Shown here in pieces: positions 35,981 to 47,789 of a stretch of DNA of 64,000 bases. Origin of the DNA: Mya arenaria (lineage: Eukaryota > Mollusca > Bivalvia > Myida > Myidae). Positions within the stretch are counted from its first letter, which is position 1. Every line of letters starts with the position of its first letter. The stretch spans positions 1,071,001 through 1,135,000 of the forward strand of contig NC_069135.1 of NCBI RefSeq assembly GCF_026914265.1. The letters are read 5' to 3'. The notes under the pieces are model-generated. The model ran no database searches. It saw nothing but the letters and a program-made list of their open reading frames with translations, and was not told where the DNA came from. Position numbers and translations under genes: made by a program.

Positions 35981-37940
35981 AAATATTTAGCTGTCGGGGA
36001 ACTAAGAAATATAGTTAGTACATTTGTACTTGATGTTTTCAATCTTTAAACATAATTAAACATAATAACAAGAGTGTGGTTTAGATAGTTAAATATTGTT
36101 ATCAAGGAGATTGTTCATAAACAATATCAAAGATGTAATGCTTAGCTTAGTTAATTAATTATTATACTTTTTATAGTTAAGAAAATCATGTCAATACTTA
36201 ATAATAAACTATTATTGAATTTTTATTTTTATTTTTGACAAGTGTCGTAATCAACAAAATGAGATGAAGCGTTAAATCTAAGAACCATGCACTAAAGAAA
36301 GATTTTTCCGAAAAATGACCAAAATTATTGCTCCCCTGAATTTCATGCTGGTCGTAATGGCCATTAAATGGAATGAATTAGCTGTAACAGCAGATAACTG
36401 ATAAAAATTTCATGGAGAACCAAGTCAGTCCTTTAACCCTTAGCACAAAACCACTGAATGGAACATAATGCACATGCTTCTAAAATCCAGGTATATGCTG
36501 GCATACAGGGGTTTCCTTCTTAATTGAAAATTGGATAGGATTTCTTGGCATGAAAACAATAAAGTCAACACATTCAATGATACAGGTAACTATTAAATGT
36601 GATGAATTAAAGTTATAAATGCAATACTCAAGTTACAATAAAAAAACACCAGACACATTAATCCAGCATAACAATATCCATGCTCTCCATGAGATCCTCG
36701 TGGGTATAACTGAGTTATGTGACGTCACACAATGGGACTGTTTGATCTGAAGCCGATAAAAGGTGTTTATTCATTTCAATGCATGTATAAAATGGTGTTG
36801 AATGGGATTTTAACCATCTTGATGAAGGAGCTACAGTGACTTATAGGCGTAATAACCATTGATAACTACGGATAAATTAATAAGTGGTAAAATGCAGACA
36901 TGAAGAAAAAAGGCAGGTTTACCATACATGTAAATAAAATGTAAAAATGGTTATTTTCTATGAATTCGTAGAGCGAAAAATTAATTATTTTAAGGTGTCC
37001 GAACTCTAAGGTGAAGTACGGTAAATACATTAAAAAAATCCAACTCTAATATTGTCAACTTTACGTACATACATTTCGTAACAAATGCTTTTCGTACCCA
37101 AATCACATTTTTTTCAGGGAAAAATAGGTTGGGGTCGGCGGGAAAAAATAGGGTCGGTCGGGTAACCTGAAACAGACCTATTTTTTATTTGGCCTAACAA
37201 ATAATTTAAGGTTGTTTTTTGTCGGTTTCGGATATAAAGTATGCAGAATATGAATCAATTTGAGAAAAAAACAGAACAAAATTTTGTTCGTTTTAAACAA
37301 TTCAAACAAATATAGTCAATGAAATAGGTCAAGAATGATCATTTATGTAAACGTAATTTTACTCAAAAATACATCGCGATCAGTCTTTAATTATTGTTTA
37401 TAAGTAAGCAAAATGTAAGAAAATAATTAACATATTTTGGTAGTATAACAAATCATTTCTACTTTAGCATGATATATATATATATCTAATAACTATTGAG
37501 TAACATAAATTATTGGCTTGTTACTAGTGAGAATTCGAGTAATGTCTCCCAATTGGTGTCTTGGTTGCTGTGCCATATACATCCAGGTTCGAACAATACA
37601 CTTAACGAGGTGCTAAGTGTACTATTTATCACCTTGTTAAATGGTGGTTATTATATGAGCAATTGATTACTTGACGGTTACGAATTGACTAACAGAATGG
37701 TTACGAAATAACCAAGATCAGCAGTTACGAAATGGTAAGGTTACGAAATGACCAGATCCCCGTCAAATGCCCCTGGGGACATCCTAGGTTAGGCCCAATC
37801 CCTGTTATCAGCGCAAAAACAGTAACACCGCATTCACTCAGCACTGCCGGTCCACCTGGAAGGTAAAAACATGGCCCATTTCCCCTGCTATCCCCGGTAT
37901 AAACAAGACCTGGGCGCCATTGTTACAATTGACTGGTGCA

Positions 37941-38685
37941 TAACTGTGGCAGAATAAGGGAAATATTTTATTGTTGCATTTATTATCAAATATGAGAATT
38001 TAAGACACATGCAAAAAGCCACAATACGAATTGGTGATGGTGTTCGTTCTGTTCTGCTATTCAAAGGTGATGAGAATGACTAATGACATGACATTTGTAT
38101 CCTTTCGTCTTTTATTTATTAAAATCTGAGATGTTATGGGAGCAAATCACTTTTTAGATTGGAACATACCAAATAATAATAAGCGACGATGTACAGTAGT
38201 GGTAAACCAAGTTTGCTAGAAATCAATCGAGTTTCTCCAAAATACAAGCAAAAATTACACCGGATGTTGATACTAGTGATTTAGTTTCGGATGAACAAAA
38301 TCCGGATAAATCATTTGCTTTTCATCCAAAGGGTGGACGATTTATACAACTGTACAAAAGTCATAAAAATAAACGAAAAAACGTTGAATATGTATTTTAA
38401 ACACTTACCAAGTTACCATTCTCTTTCTGTAAGAGATGAACGCCATACTGCATAATTGCACGGAGATGGTACCACGGAGATACCCGAAAATTTCCGTTAT
38501 ATTCCGGAAAGTTAAATTTCTGTATACTTGAAAATTTGGATGCTGATGGTACACGAAATATCGAATTTCCTCATTTCTGTTTTTTATGGAATGAAACTTC
38601 GGGATAATATACAATAAGCTTTAAATAAAGTAAAACAAATAAAAAATGCTTAGTATATAGCTATTTTTGACCAAAATTATGATTT
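37941..38685. other. Non-coding DNA
   Basis: No gene recognised. Confidence 0.5.
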
Positions 38686-38689
38686 TTTC

Positions 38690-38965
38690 CCTGGTCGCCT
38701 TAATAGCTATTTTTATGGATACACAAATATACTAACACAAAAGTTTAAGAATATTTTTTTTAATATTAAAAGAGAATAATATTTAAAACAATGAAATGAT
38801 CTCGTAAATAAACATTCAAGCTTATCAACTTACTGTCAATGGACATTTTTATTGACATTTGATACATCAAATCTGGACTGAAAATATTAAGGAGACCAAT
38901 TTTTGTCGCCTTAATCCAGCGGTCCCCATAATGCCTAGATTAATATATATATGGTCACCTTAATA
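38690..38965. repeat. Cluster of ATTAAGG-GACC motifs, right (inverted)
   Basis: GGTCACCTTAAT near 38954, ATTAAGGAGACC near 38888, GTCGCCTTAAT near 38906 and 38694, and GGTCCCCATAATGCC near 38922. The outermost motif and the adjoining (TA)n mirror the arrangement at 16676-16770. Confidence 0.7.
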
Positions 38966-38973
38966 TCTGTAGT

Positions 38974-39050
<77 letters not shown>
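38966..39050. repeat. (TA)n microsatellite
   Basis: About 40 TA units directly outside the right ATTAAGG cluster. Confidence 0.95.
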
Positions 39051-39056
<6 letters not shown>

Positions 39057-39250
39057 GAAATGCCTTTATAAATAATTCCTTAACTCATTTACAAGTATAA
39101 AAATTATATTTATATATACATGTATGCACTTTTAACTGAAAACCAGTATACAAATAGTTCTTAGCCCATAGTATACATGCAGGTGGTTATCAATTTATCA
39201 ATATATCAAAGAGCATATTTCATAACCTACATGTGCAAACTAGTACATAG

Positions 39251-39384
39251 TGCGTTCAGTAAGGCTTGCGTTTACAAAATAGTAGCAAACGTTTTGTTTT
39301 GTATCCATGTTGCGACGCAGCGCATACACTGCAAGCGGGGAACCTATCAGCAAACGTTCGACAAAAACAATTTTACTGAACGCA
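39251..39384. mobile_element. Small element with TGCGTTCAGTAA ends
   Basis: TGCGTTCAGTAA at the left is exactly inverted at the right. Inside, CAAACGTT is also repeated. 134 bp, no coding; no target duplication seen. Confidence 0.55.
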
Positions 39385-39709
39385 TGGCTGATTACGTATG
39401 ACCTTATAAACTTATTAATAATGAAACGACAATTGACTTTCACCACGTGTATGTATTAGAATATGTCTTATAAGTCGTTATGGTCATCACTCTTTTTGGA
39501 AAACATTTTGAGATACAATAGATACCAAAGTAAGTAAGAATTTTATGGTAAAAACCATAGTTAAGATAAGTTATTTTGATCGATTTATAGTACACAAGGG
39601 CTTTATAATTTAGAAAAAATACATTAATTCCAAAAGCTGCTTCCGTTCAAATTTTCATAAACAAATTTTCAATTTTAACATTTCGTTTTTTTGTTTTTTT
39701 AAATACCAG

Positions 39710-41106
39710 ACAATGTAGAATGTTCAACACTGAAAGAAAACAGACTCAAGCACCTGGTGACGCTACTGGCGCTGTTCTGCTTCATCGCGGCGCTTTGTGT
39801 ACTCAACAGCATGAACGGGCCATATGTGGACGCTACAAGCACGTACGGACAGACAACCGCCTGGGTATTGTTTGTGGTCAGTCTAGTTCCCTACCTTTCT
39901 TTGCCTATGTCGCTAGCTAACTGTCTCGGGCTGGTTCTGTACAACCCATACGACAGGAAGAAATCCTCGCGTATTCGAGTGTCGTCTGCGCCGTTTTTGT
40001 GTTTCCGGACTGTTACCAAGTGGTTTGAAACGCCATTCAGAATAGGGACATCTGTTTGAGGATGGGATTGTGTAATTTTGTAGTGGAAATCGTTACAGGT
40101 AATCCTGTAAATGTGCCAAAGGTTGAAAAATACATTCACGAAACTGTCGTGCCAAAAGATTACGTCACAAAACATGGAACGAGGTTTAAAGCACGTGCTC
40201 TGAACTACTGTCTGGAAAATCACGTGAACCATTTAGCGGTCAATGATTGGATAGTCCACCTTGACAAAGAGACGATACTAACGAAAGAGTCAATTGAAGG
40301 CGTGGTCCATTTCGTGACGGAGGGGGCCGCTGACATAGGACAGGGACCAATTATTTACGCCAGTGGTCACGTGGTTCAAAACTGGGTCACTACTCTTGCA
40401 GATTGTATCAGACTTGCACTCGACTATTCTTTGTTTCGATTTCAATTTTCATATCTTCATAAGCCAATCTTTGGCTTCAAAGGATCCTACATTGTTTTTA
40501 GAAACAAAGTTGAAATGGATGTGGGTCTTGACTTGGGACCTAAGGGAAGCATAGCTGAAGATTGTTGTGTTTTTTTTGCACTAAAAGCGATGGAAAGGGG
40601 CTACACGTTTGACTTTATAACTGGTCAGATGAGAGAAAACAGCACATTCACCTTGGTGGATTTTATCAAACAAAGACGACGCTGGTTTGTAGGGCAACTG
40701 TATACCGTGCTAGGTGTTGATACAACGGTCTTGAACATATCCGGTCTGATTTTATCGCTTAAATGCAGCGTTCTGATGCCTATGAGTCTGTCAAACTTAA
40801 TCATAAGCCTTTATCTACCATTTCAAAGGCATGTCATATTCAATCTATTGACTGGGTTTATCGGTGGATCTTTCTGGTTCCTATACGCCTTCGGTGCGTT
40901 CCTGTCCTTTTTCCGACCGGAACTGCTCGTTCGTGAGGCGGTTCTTGGTGTGTCTGGCATGCTGCACGTGCGTCATGCCTGTAGCGGCGATCCTGGAGAG
41001 CGCCGCTGTGTACTGGGGTCTTCTCACAATAAGCTCTAACGAGTTCTTCGTCGTTCAGAATGACCCACGTGAAGCAGTGAAAGCGTCGCAAAATAAAGTG
41101 ATGTGA
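39710..41106 (+). pseudogene. Egghead-like beta-1,4-mannosyltransferase, two frame breaks
   Basis: The reading resembles Drosophila Egghead and C. elegans BRE-3 along its length. These GT2 enzymes add mannose from GDP-mannose to glucosylceramide to build invertebrate glycosphingolipids, as membrane proteins of the secretory pathway. Seen in order: a membrane helix and a second hydrophobic segment (39757-39950), the HLDKET nucleotide-sugar site near 40258, the KGSY segment, SIAEDC near 40545, the QRRRW motif near 40675, and several C-terminal helices. An exon start at 39710 is suggested by a long T-rich tract ending ACCAG; the initiator methionine must lie upstream and was not found. Two disruptions: near 40020-40030 about eight residues are missing with a frame change, and near 40930-40945 a second change moves the last 55 residues (ending VVQNDPREAV) to another frame. 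About 465 residues in all, close to the fly protein. A decayed copy is most likely; assembly error is the alternative. Confidence 0.75.
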
Positions 41107-41500
41107 TTGATTGATTTAATGCAGGTATTTTAGTTTAAACAGTGTTTTATTCCAAATTACTATACAAAACCAATTACAATATTACAAAAAAGGAAGGATC
41201 GGAAAAACAAGTTACTTAAAATTTGCATTCCTTTCTAACAAAGCTTATTGTAAGTGTAATGATATAAGCTGTTTACGTTTAAATTAATGTAGCTATATAC
41301 TTAAGGATAAGGATTTCATGCATGACACATAACCCCGAAGTACAACGCTTTAGCAGGCCCCCGAATATCGAATGTCTTTGAAAATGATATAAAGTGCACA
41401 AGAGAGGTCACTAAAACACCGATGTATCTGTGTTGAGTACGAAATGCCGTTAGGACCATCGCCTATAAATGTGTTGATCTGAAACGCAATATTCGTAAGT
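41107..41500. other. Spacer after the mannosyltransferase
   Basis: No gene recognised; AT-rich. Confidence 0.5.
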
Positions 41501-41606
41501 ACGATGATGAAAACGCGAAATCACGAAACTACGATGGTGAAAACGCGACAATACGATAATGAAAACGCGACAGTACGATGACGAAAACACGATAATACGA
41601 CAATAC
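41500..41606. repeat. Tandem repeat of about 22 bp (AATACGATAATGAAAACGCG)
   Basis: Four to five imperfect units of ACGAT-ATGAAAACGCGAC with slipped variants. It abuts the reverse-transcriptase fragment on its downstream side. Confidence 0.75.
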
Positions 41607-41823
41607 GTTGTTTTCTACCGGCGAGTTATGAGGTTAACCAGTTGAAAAGGTTACCTCTGATGCCAAAAGAGGACATTTTATGAACAAGACCTCTATGCCA
41701 GACGCGATCAAAAGCCTTAGATATTTCATAAAATACTGCCCTCTCCTCCCTGTCCTTATCGAAATCTAAGTGTGTTTTATATCCTGAGTCTACGTCGGAT
41801 AAAAACACGATGTCGATGTCCAC
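41595..41823 (-). pseudogene. LINE reverse-transcriptase fragment
   Basis: The minus-strand frame holds ISKAFDRVWHRGLVHKM and FGIRGNLFNWLTS, the conserved fingers/palm segment of non-LTR retrotransposon reverse transcriptases (jockey/CR1-like). After one stop it continues LAGRKQRIVVLS, another typical segment. Only about 75 residues remain. No catalytic YADD box, endonuclease or tail is present. It is a short dead fragment. Confidence 0.85.
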
Positions 41824-41839
41824 AGGAGAAAAATCCGCT

Positions 41840-42285
41840 TCAACTGTCCATCTTTTAATCTTTTGTCAAGTACTAAACATGTTGGATAATAAATCCTTTT
41901 CTTCTGCCCTTACCTTCTCTGTCCCCCCCCCCAACAACAACCGTCTCCCCCACACACGTTTTAGAGTTGTGTGGAGGGAGCGATTTTATGATTGTATGAT
42001 TAATACCTAACCTTAAGATAAAGCTTAACTAATCAAATCCCAGACTCTTTTTGTGAGTCGCTCTGGCAACGCCAAATAACTATTTAATAATTGAGGCATA
42101 AGGATTAATAGATACAAATTCAATTGGAAACTCGATCGAAGTCGAGATGAGTACATATCTATGAAAGACACATGCGAATTTGTTTGCAATATAGCTTCTG
42201 TTTCTGGAAAGTTCACAGATGAAAAGTTCGCGATTCATTTTAGTGCGTCTGTCATTGTACGCGAGCCGCAGAATGTTATCAATCC
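41840..42285. other. Non-coding DNA
   Basis: No gene recognised; one C run near 41923-41932. Confidence 0.45.
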
Positions 42286-42644
42286 ATAACATCATGACTG
42301 TGGTTTTAAGAAGAAAACATGAGTAATTATGTTCTGTCGTCATTGTGTAATCTACTTAAGTAATCTAACACTTAAACCTAAACCTACAGTCAGGTGCTAA
42401 CAAGTATTTCAACTTATTTGTTATTATCAATTTGAGTTTTGTCTTTATTTAAATGACATTTTAACAGGAGAAGTAATATTTGTTACATCAGTAAATTTCG
42501 AATACTGAATCAGTTTCATTTATTTATTTAAATAAACTTTATGTGTTATTGCGAGTTTAGGTAATATTTGTTTATCGTCAAAGTTTGCATATGTTATCAG
42601 TTTCATTTTATTTTTTTAAATAAACTTAATCTGTTAGTGCGATT

Positions 42645-42706
<62 letters not shown>

Positions 42707-43700
42707 AAGGAAATGTGCCGTTTTATGTCAGTACTGTTTCTATCATCAATCATGCAAACATACAATGGGGAAATATCGTTCACTTAAGTGTCATCTGAAA
42801 TTTAGCTGAGGAATATTTATTTTGAAAATGAGCATAAAGTTCGTGAAATAATTACAGTTTTATACTTGCTTTATATGGATATATTTTATGTATATATTAT
42901 ATGTATATGCGGCTTCGCTGCTCCCAGCTCCATTTTCTGTAGATCGCCAAAATTGAACAATAGCAAATTTGGAGTTCGCACTAATTTGACCTACTGACTT
43001 CGACTCGTTCGACTTAGTGGCTGTGTAGTAACGTGATATTTTGGCATAAATGTTATTTTAGTTTGTTTTTTCTATGTATTCACCGTGAAAGCGTCGTACA
43101 TTTCGCTAAAATGATCGTGTTTCGTCTTCCAGTCATTTTATTATGCAATGAACTTAACTAATTGACAAGTTTTGCGCTGATAATTTTTTTTTGATATTTC
43201 GTCAATTAGAAATACCATTACGTAATCTCAGTACATATCTGATTAATTTTAATCTATGTATTTAGCTAAATGTTTAAAAGATTGCCATGGTGGATGTGGT
43301 TTTTATCTCACAAGGATGTGTAGATACTGCTTTTTATGACACTTATTATGACTCAGTTGACTAAAGACCAGTAAGGGGGTGGTATTTCGTAAATAAATAA
43401 AGGCACAAGGCTGTATGATCCAACACATCCAACCACCTCTGACAAACAACGTCCAACAACTCATCAGGCGGAGTCAGACTCCCATTTGCCCTGAGTTGAC
43501 AGCATCCTCAACTGTCAATTAAAGACACCCTATGCATGTGCATCGGCACAGATGTCTTCAGAAAAATAGACGTATAGTTTTGTGTTACGCAAAATAAATG
43601 ACTTTCTCTACTAAGAGAAATTGAGCTTCAGCAAGTCGGAAAAATTATCATCCAACCAAAAAGTGCAAACACGAAGACTGTTTATTGGTCCAAAATAAGT
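42286..43700. repeat. Segmental duplication, left copy
   Basis: Matches 45815-47010 in the same orientation. Shared pieces start at ACATCATGACTGTGGTTTTAAG, pass through CTACAGTCAGGTGC and GGAGTTCGCACT, and end with GGCGGAGTCAG...TTGCCCTGAGTTGACAGCA. The left copy gained an (ATT)n run and a large minisatellite at its right end. Confidence 0.8.
42644..42704 (+). repeat. (ATT)n microsatellite
   Basis: About 20 ATT units; absent from the paralogous segment near 46050. Confidence 0.95.
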
Positions 43701-45235
43701 GCAAACACGGAGACTATTCATGTCCCCCTAAATAAGTGCAAACACGGATTCATTTATGCATGTACGCCCAAATAAGTGCAAACCTCCAGACTGTTCATTG
43801 GCCCACAAATAAGTGCGAACACAAAGACTGTTCATTGGCCCACAAATAAGTGCGAACACAAAGACTGTTCATTGGCCCACAAATAAGTGCAAACCTTCAG
43901 ACTGTTCATTGGCCCACAAATAAGTGCGAACACAAAGACTGTTCATTGGCCCACAAATAAGTGCGAACACAAAGACTGTTCATTGGCCAACAAAAACTTG
44001 CGATCACGAAGACTGTTATTTGGCCAACGAATAAGTGCGAACCTTCAGACTGTTCATTGGCCCACAAATAAATGCGAACACAAGGACTGTTCATTGGCCA
44101 ACAAATAAGAGTGAACACGAAGACTGTTCATTGGCCAACAAATAAGAGCGAACACGAAGACTGTTCATTGGCCAACAAATAAGAGCTTTCACGAAGACTG
44201 TTCATTGGCCAACAAATAAGAGTGAACACGAAGACTGTTCATTGGCCAACAAATAAGAGTGAACACGAAGACTGTTCATTGGCCCACAAATAAGTGCGAA
44301 CACAAAGACTGTTCATTGGCCAACAAAAACTTGCGATCACGAAGACTGTTATTTGGCCAACGAATAAGTGCGAACCTTCAGACTGTTCATTGGCCCACAA
44401 ATAAATGCGAACACAAGGACTGTTCATTGGCCAACAAATAAGAGTGAACACGAAGACTGTTCATTGGCCAACAAATAAGAGCGAACACGAAGACTGTTCA
44501 TTGGCCAACAAATAAGAGCGAACACGAAGACTGTTCATTGGCCAACAAATAAGAGCTTTCACGAAGACTGTTCATTGGCCAACAAATAAGAGTGAACACG
44601 AAGACTGTTCATTGGCCAACAAATAAGAGTGAACACGAAGACTGTTCATTGGCCAACAAATAAGAGTGAACACGAAGACTGTTCATTGGCCCACAAATAA
44701 GTGCGAACACGGAGACTGTTCATTTGCCAACAAATAAGTGCGAACACGAAGACTGTTCATTGGCCCACAAATAAGTGCGAACACGAAGACTATTCATTGG
44801 CCCACAAATAAGTGCGAACACGAAGACTGTTCATTGGCCAACAAATAAGAGCGAACACGAAGACTATTCATTGGCCCACAAATAAGTGCGAACACGAAGA
44901 CTGTTCATTGGCCAACAACTAAGAGCGAACTAGAAGACTTTTCATTGGCCAACAAATAAGTGCGAACATGAAGACTATTCATTGGCCCACAAATAAGAGC
45001 GAACACGAAGACTTTTCATTGGCCAACAAATAAGAGCGAACACGAAGACTTTTCATTGGCCCACAAATAAGTGCGAACACGAAGACTATTCATTGGCCAA
45101 CAAATAAGAGCGAACACGAAGACTATTCATTGGCCCACAAATAAGTGCGAACACGAAGACTGTTCATTGGCCAACAACTAAGAGCGAACTAGAAGACTTT
45201 TCATTGGCCAACAAATAAGTGCGAACCTCCAGACT
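43660..45235. repeat. 37-bp minisatellite, about 42 units, with higher-order copy
   Basis: The unit reads GAACACGAAGACTGTTCATT followed by GGCCAACAAATAAGAGC, with CCAACAAATAAGAGC/CCCACAAATAAGTGC variants. A block of units at 43906-44118 recurs almost unchanged 333 bp later (nine units). Frames of 60-73 codons on both strands follow from a unit length not divisible by three and are not genes. Confidence 0.95.
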
Positions 45236-45814
45236 GTATTTGTATTTGTATACGTTTAGAAACCATGAGAAATAAACGGAATTATTGATATTTACGTCCG
45301 TCTGTTTTTAAGCTCATTTCACTGTTGAACACAAGAAATAAACAATAACTTATAAAATTATCTTTATTTGTCAAACAAGCTCTGAGTATTAGAAGATTTT
45401 TTAATATTGATTCACAATTTTAATAGTTTTATTCATCCTCACCTGATTTATAATATATTTATGATTCTATTTTATATAATGATTAAACTATGTCATACCA
45501 TGTGTTTGTTTATTAATATTAATTTGTAGTTCTGTTCTTTAAATGTAAGCAGGATACGGTCCCCGCCTAAAGGCTTTAAGTACCCGAGTTTGAATCCTGC
45601 TGCTTGCTGTTAATAAGTTCTCATATAATTTTATCATTATATTCATAAAGAAAAATTCATGTCTAAACTAACAATCTTCATATGTTTTTCAGTCAAGTTT
45701 AATATTTGGGCACATTAAAACAGACGCTATTATGCCTTTAACTTTTTAACGAAAATAATAATTTACAGCCATGACCTACAAAAATCATATCTAGTATTTT
45801 AATCATACTGTTAA
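45236..45814. other. Spacer between duplicated segments
   Basis: AT-rich, no gene. A small hairpin with a tRNA-like look lies at 45545-45607. Confidence 0.5.
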
Positions 45815-47010
45815 TTAATCCGTAACATCATGATTGTGGTTTTAAGATTCATCATAAAAACAATTTGAAAGAAAAATACCATACGCTATGACGTTTTTGT
45901 GTAATGTTATCACTTCATCGATCTACAGTCAGGTGCAAACAGTTATGTCAATCAGTTTGTCAATTGTGAGCTTTGTCTCAAATTCAATGGAATTTTTACG
46001 GAAGTGAAGTAATAAATTGTGATATTGTTAAATTCCAATTTTTTATCAGTTTATATGAAATGTGTCGTTTTAAAGTCAATACTTTTATAGCATCAGTCAT
46101 GCAATGGTTAAACTATCGTTAACTTAATTTGTCATCTGAAATTTAGTTGTGGAATATTTATATTACAATGTAACAGCTCCGAGCTCCATTTTTTTATAGA
46201 TCGCCTTAATTAAACAATAACAAATTTGGAGTTCGCACTTACTTGACCTACTTACACCGTCCCTTTCGACTCAGTCGCTGTGTTGTTACGTGATATTTTG
46301 GCGCAAAACTTCAACCTTTTTTGACCCGTGTCAGTAATAGTGAATAGTCACAAAATTTCGAGGACACTTGATTTTTTTTTAATTTATTTTACTCCCCGTT
46401 TTGTGCTGTTGTTCCGTGTTTCTTGTCTGTGAGTTTTGTTTTTGTGTTCTTTGGCGTTGACCCTGTGCCATTAAACGGGGTTTATGTTGAAACTTTTGGC
46501 TACTGAGCTTGCTTCTGTAGCTTTTCATACAAATATTATAATGGTTTCAATTGGAATCGATTTACATCATTTAGAACAAAATAAGAGAAATAATACCTAT
46601 ATCTAAAAAACGCTCGAGTTCTTTATTGTCAAAGCAACAAATTGTTGGTGTATTAATGTTACTTGTTTGTTTTTATTTGTAATCACATGATAGTTTTTTT
46701 TAACCATCTCGGACAAAAAAAACCTCCTACAACTCACCAGGCGGAGTCAGGCTCCCATTTGCCCTGAGTTGACAGCACCCTCAGCTGTCAATTAAAGACA
46801 CCAAGCGCATACACAAACGGCACAGATTTCTTTAGAAATCAGACGTAAAGTTTTGTGTTCCGCAAAAATAAAATACTGTCTCTAGAAGTGAAATTGAGCT
46901 ACAGCAACTATCATCGACTGTTATTGACCCACCAAAAAGGGCGAAAAAGAATACTCTTCATCGGCCCTCAAATAAGTACGAACACGATGATGGTTTTGGG
47001 CGAACGCTTT
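45815..47010. repeat. Segmental duplication, right copy
   Basis: Paralogue of 42286-43700. At its right end it has only about two degenerate 37-bp units (46915-46995), so it shows the state before the minisatellite grew. Confidence 0.8.
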
Positions 47011-47789
47011 TCGTCTAACTCACCCCTGGGTATATAAACATATTTCATCTGCCTACAACAAAACATTTTTTTTTCTTTCAACGTCTAAAGTTATTCGGTT
47101 AAATACGCAGTTATCAATGAATTCATATTTCTGGGTAAGAAATAAAGATTGCTTTTAAAGTTACTATTAAATAACACAGTTAGTAACGTTTTCAAAGTCA
47201 TTATGGAACACGCAAAAAAACTATTCGCTTAAAGCTCCATTGACCTTAGTGTTATATCTTTATAACTGTTGAACATAAACCTGTTTCAAATGATGTCAAA
47301 ATAATATTGCATTACCAGCATCCAGAGTTCACATATTTGTGTACCGGATACCTTTATTGGTATTAAATTCAAGACGGCCGCCCAAATCGCCAATACCTTC
47401 TGCACTTGACTGTAGATGATAAAAATAATTATTATTGGATTTCCGAGTGTCATAGGGTTTAATGAGGGGCTTTACTTCCTTATTTTCATGAATCTCTTCT
47501 CTGCACTTCAACGGTTAAATGGTTATACTCTGTTTAACCAGTTCCCACAAGCAAATTATATTCACAGTTTCACAAAACATTTTAATTTAAGGTGCAGTGC
47601 ATTTCCTTTATGAGCCGTTCTTGCTTCGTTAGGCAAGATCAAGATATTTTTACACTATTGTCATTCACTATACTCAGGTTAACATATTCAAAGCTTTTAA
47701 AGTATTTTACTATTTCCTGATCATAAATACTTCGACAATATTTGAAACAAACTTGATATATCTCTTAAGTCATCTGGACATCGAAAATC
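47011..47789. other. Upstream region of the Toll-like receptor
   Basis: AT-rich; no TATA box or other element can be assigned with confidence. Confidence 0.5.

Larger units (their letters stand above)
33600..37015. mobile_element. Third-level element with TTCACCTTA-GAGTTCGGACA ends
   Basis: TTCACCTTAAGAGTTCGGAC at the left is inverted at the right end with one base less. Both flanks show a nearby GTA, so a short target duplication is possible but not proven. The interior has simple repeats, a small TTAA element and a long hairpin. No coding domain recognised. Confidence 0.65.
30217..37195. mobile_element. Second-level element with AGGCCAAATAAAAAATAGG ends
   Basis: The 19-base end AGGCCAAATAAAAAATAGG followed by TGTTTCAGGT is inverted at the right edge (ends 37195). 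No target duplication was identified. The left end is followed by a 40-base T run. The unit lies wholly inside 29504-37936 and contains two further inverted-repeat units. Confidence 0.75.
29504..37936. mobile_element. Large outer element with CAGTCAATTG ends
   Basis: CAGTCAATTG at 29505-29514 is inverted at 37926-37935, with partial inverted matching for a further 60 bp. The four bases TGCA flank both sides (29500-29503 and 37937-37940) and may be a target duplication. Subterminal blocks at 29634-29730 and 37660-37765 are also inverted to each other; each holds about four copies of a motif like TCATTTCGTAACC at about 30-bp spacing, resembling transposase binding sites. No transposase frame is visible. 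Other inverted-repeat elements lie inside. Superfamily not assigned. Confidence 0.72.

Noticed and set aside
43660-45235. CRISPR-like array or repetitive protein gene
   Set aside because: Units are head-to-tail with no unique spacers. Open frames exist on both strands because of the repeat, and the genome is eukaryotic.
45545-45607. tRNA-like hairpin with GAGTTTGAATC box
   Set aside because: The outer stem pairs, but there is no D arm or anticodon arm and the T arm does not form. Probably chance or an old fragment.
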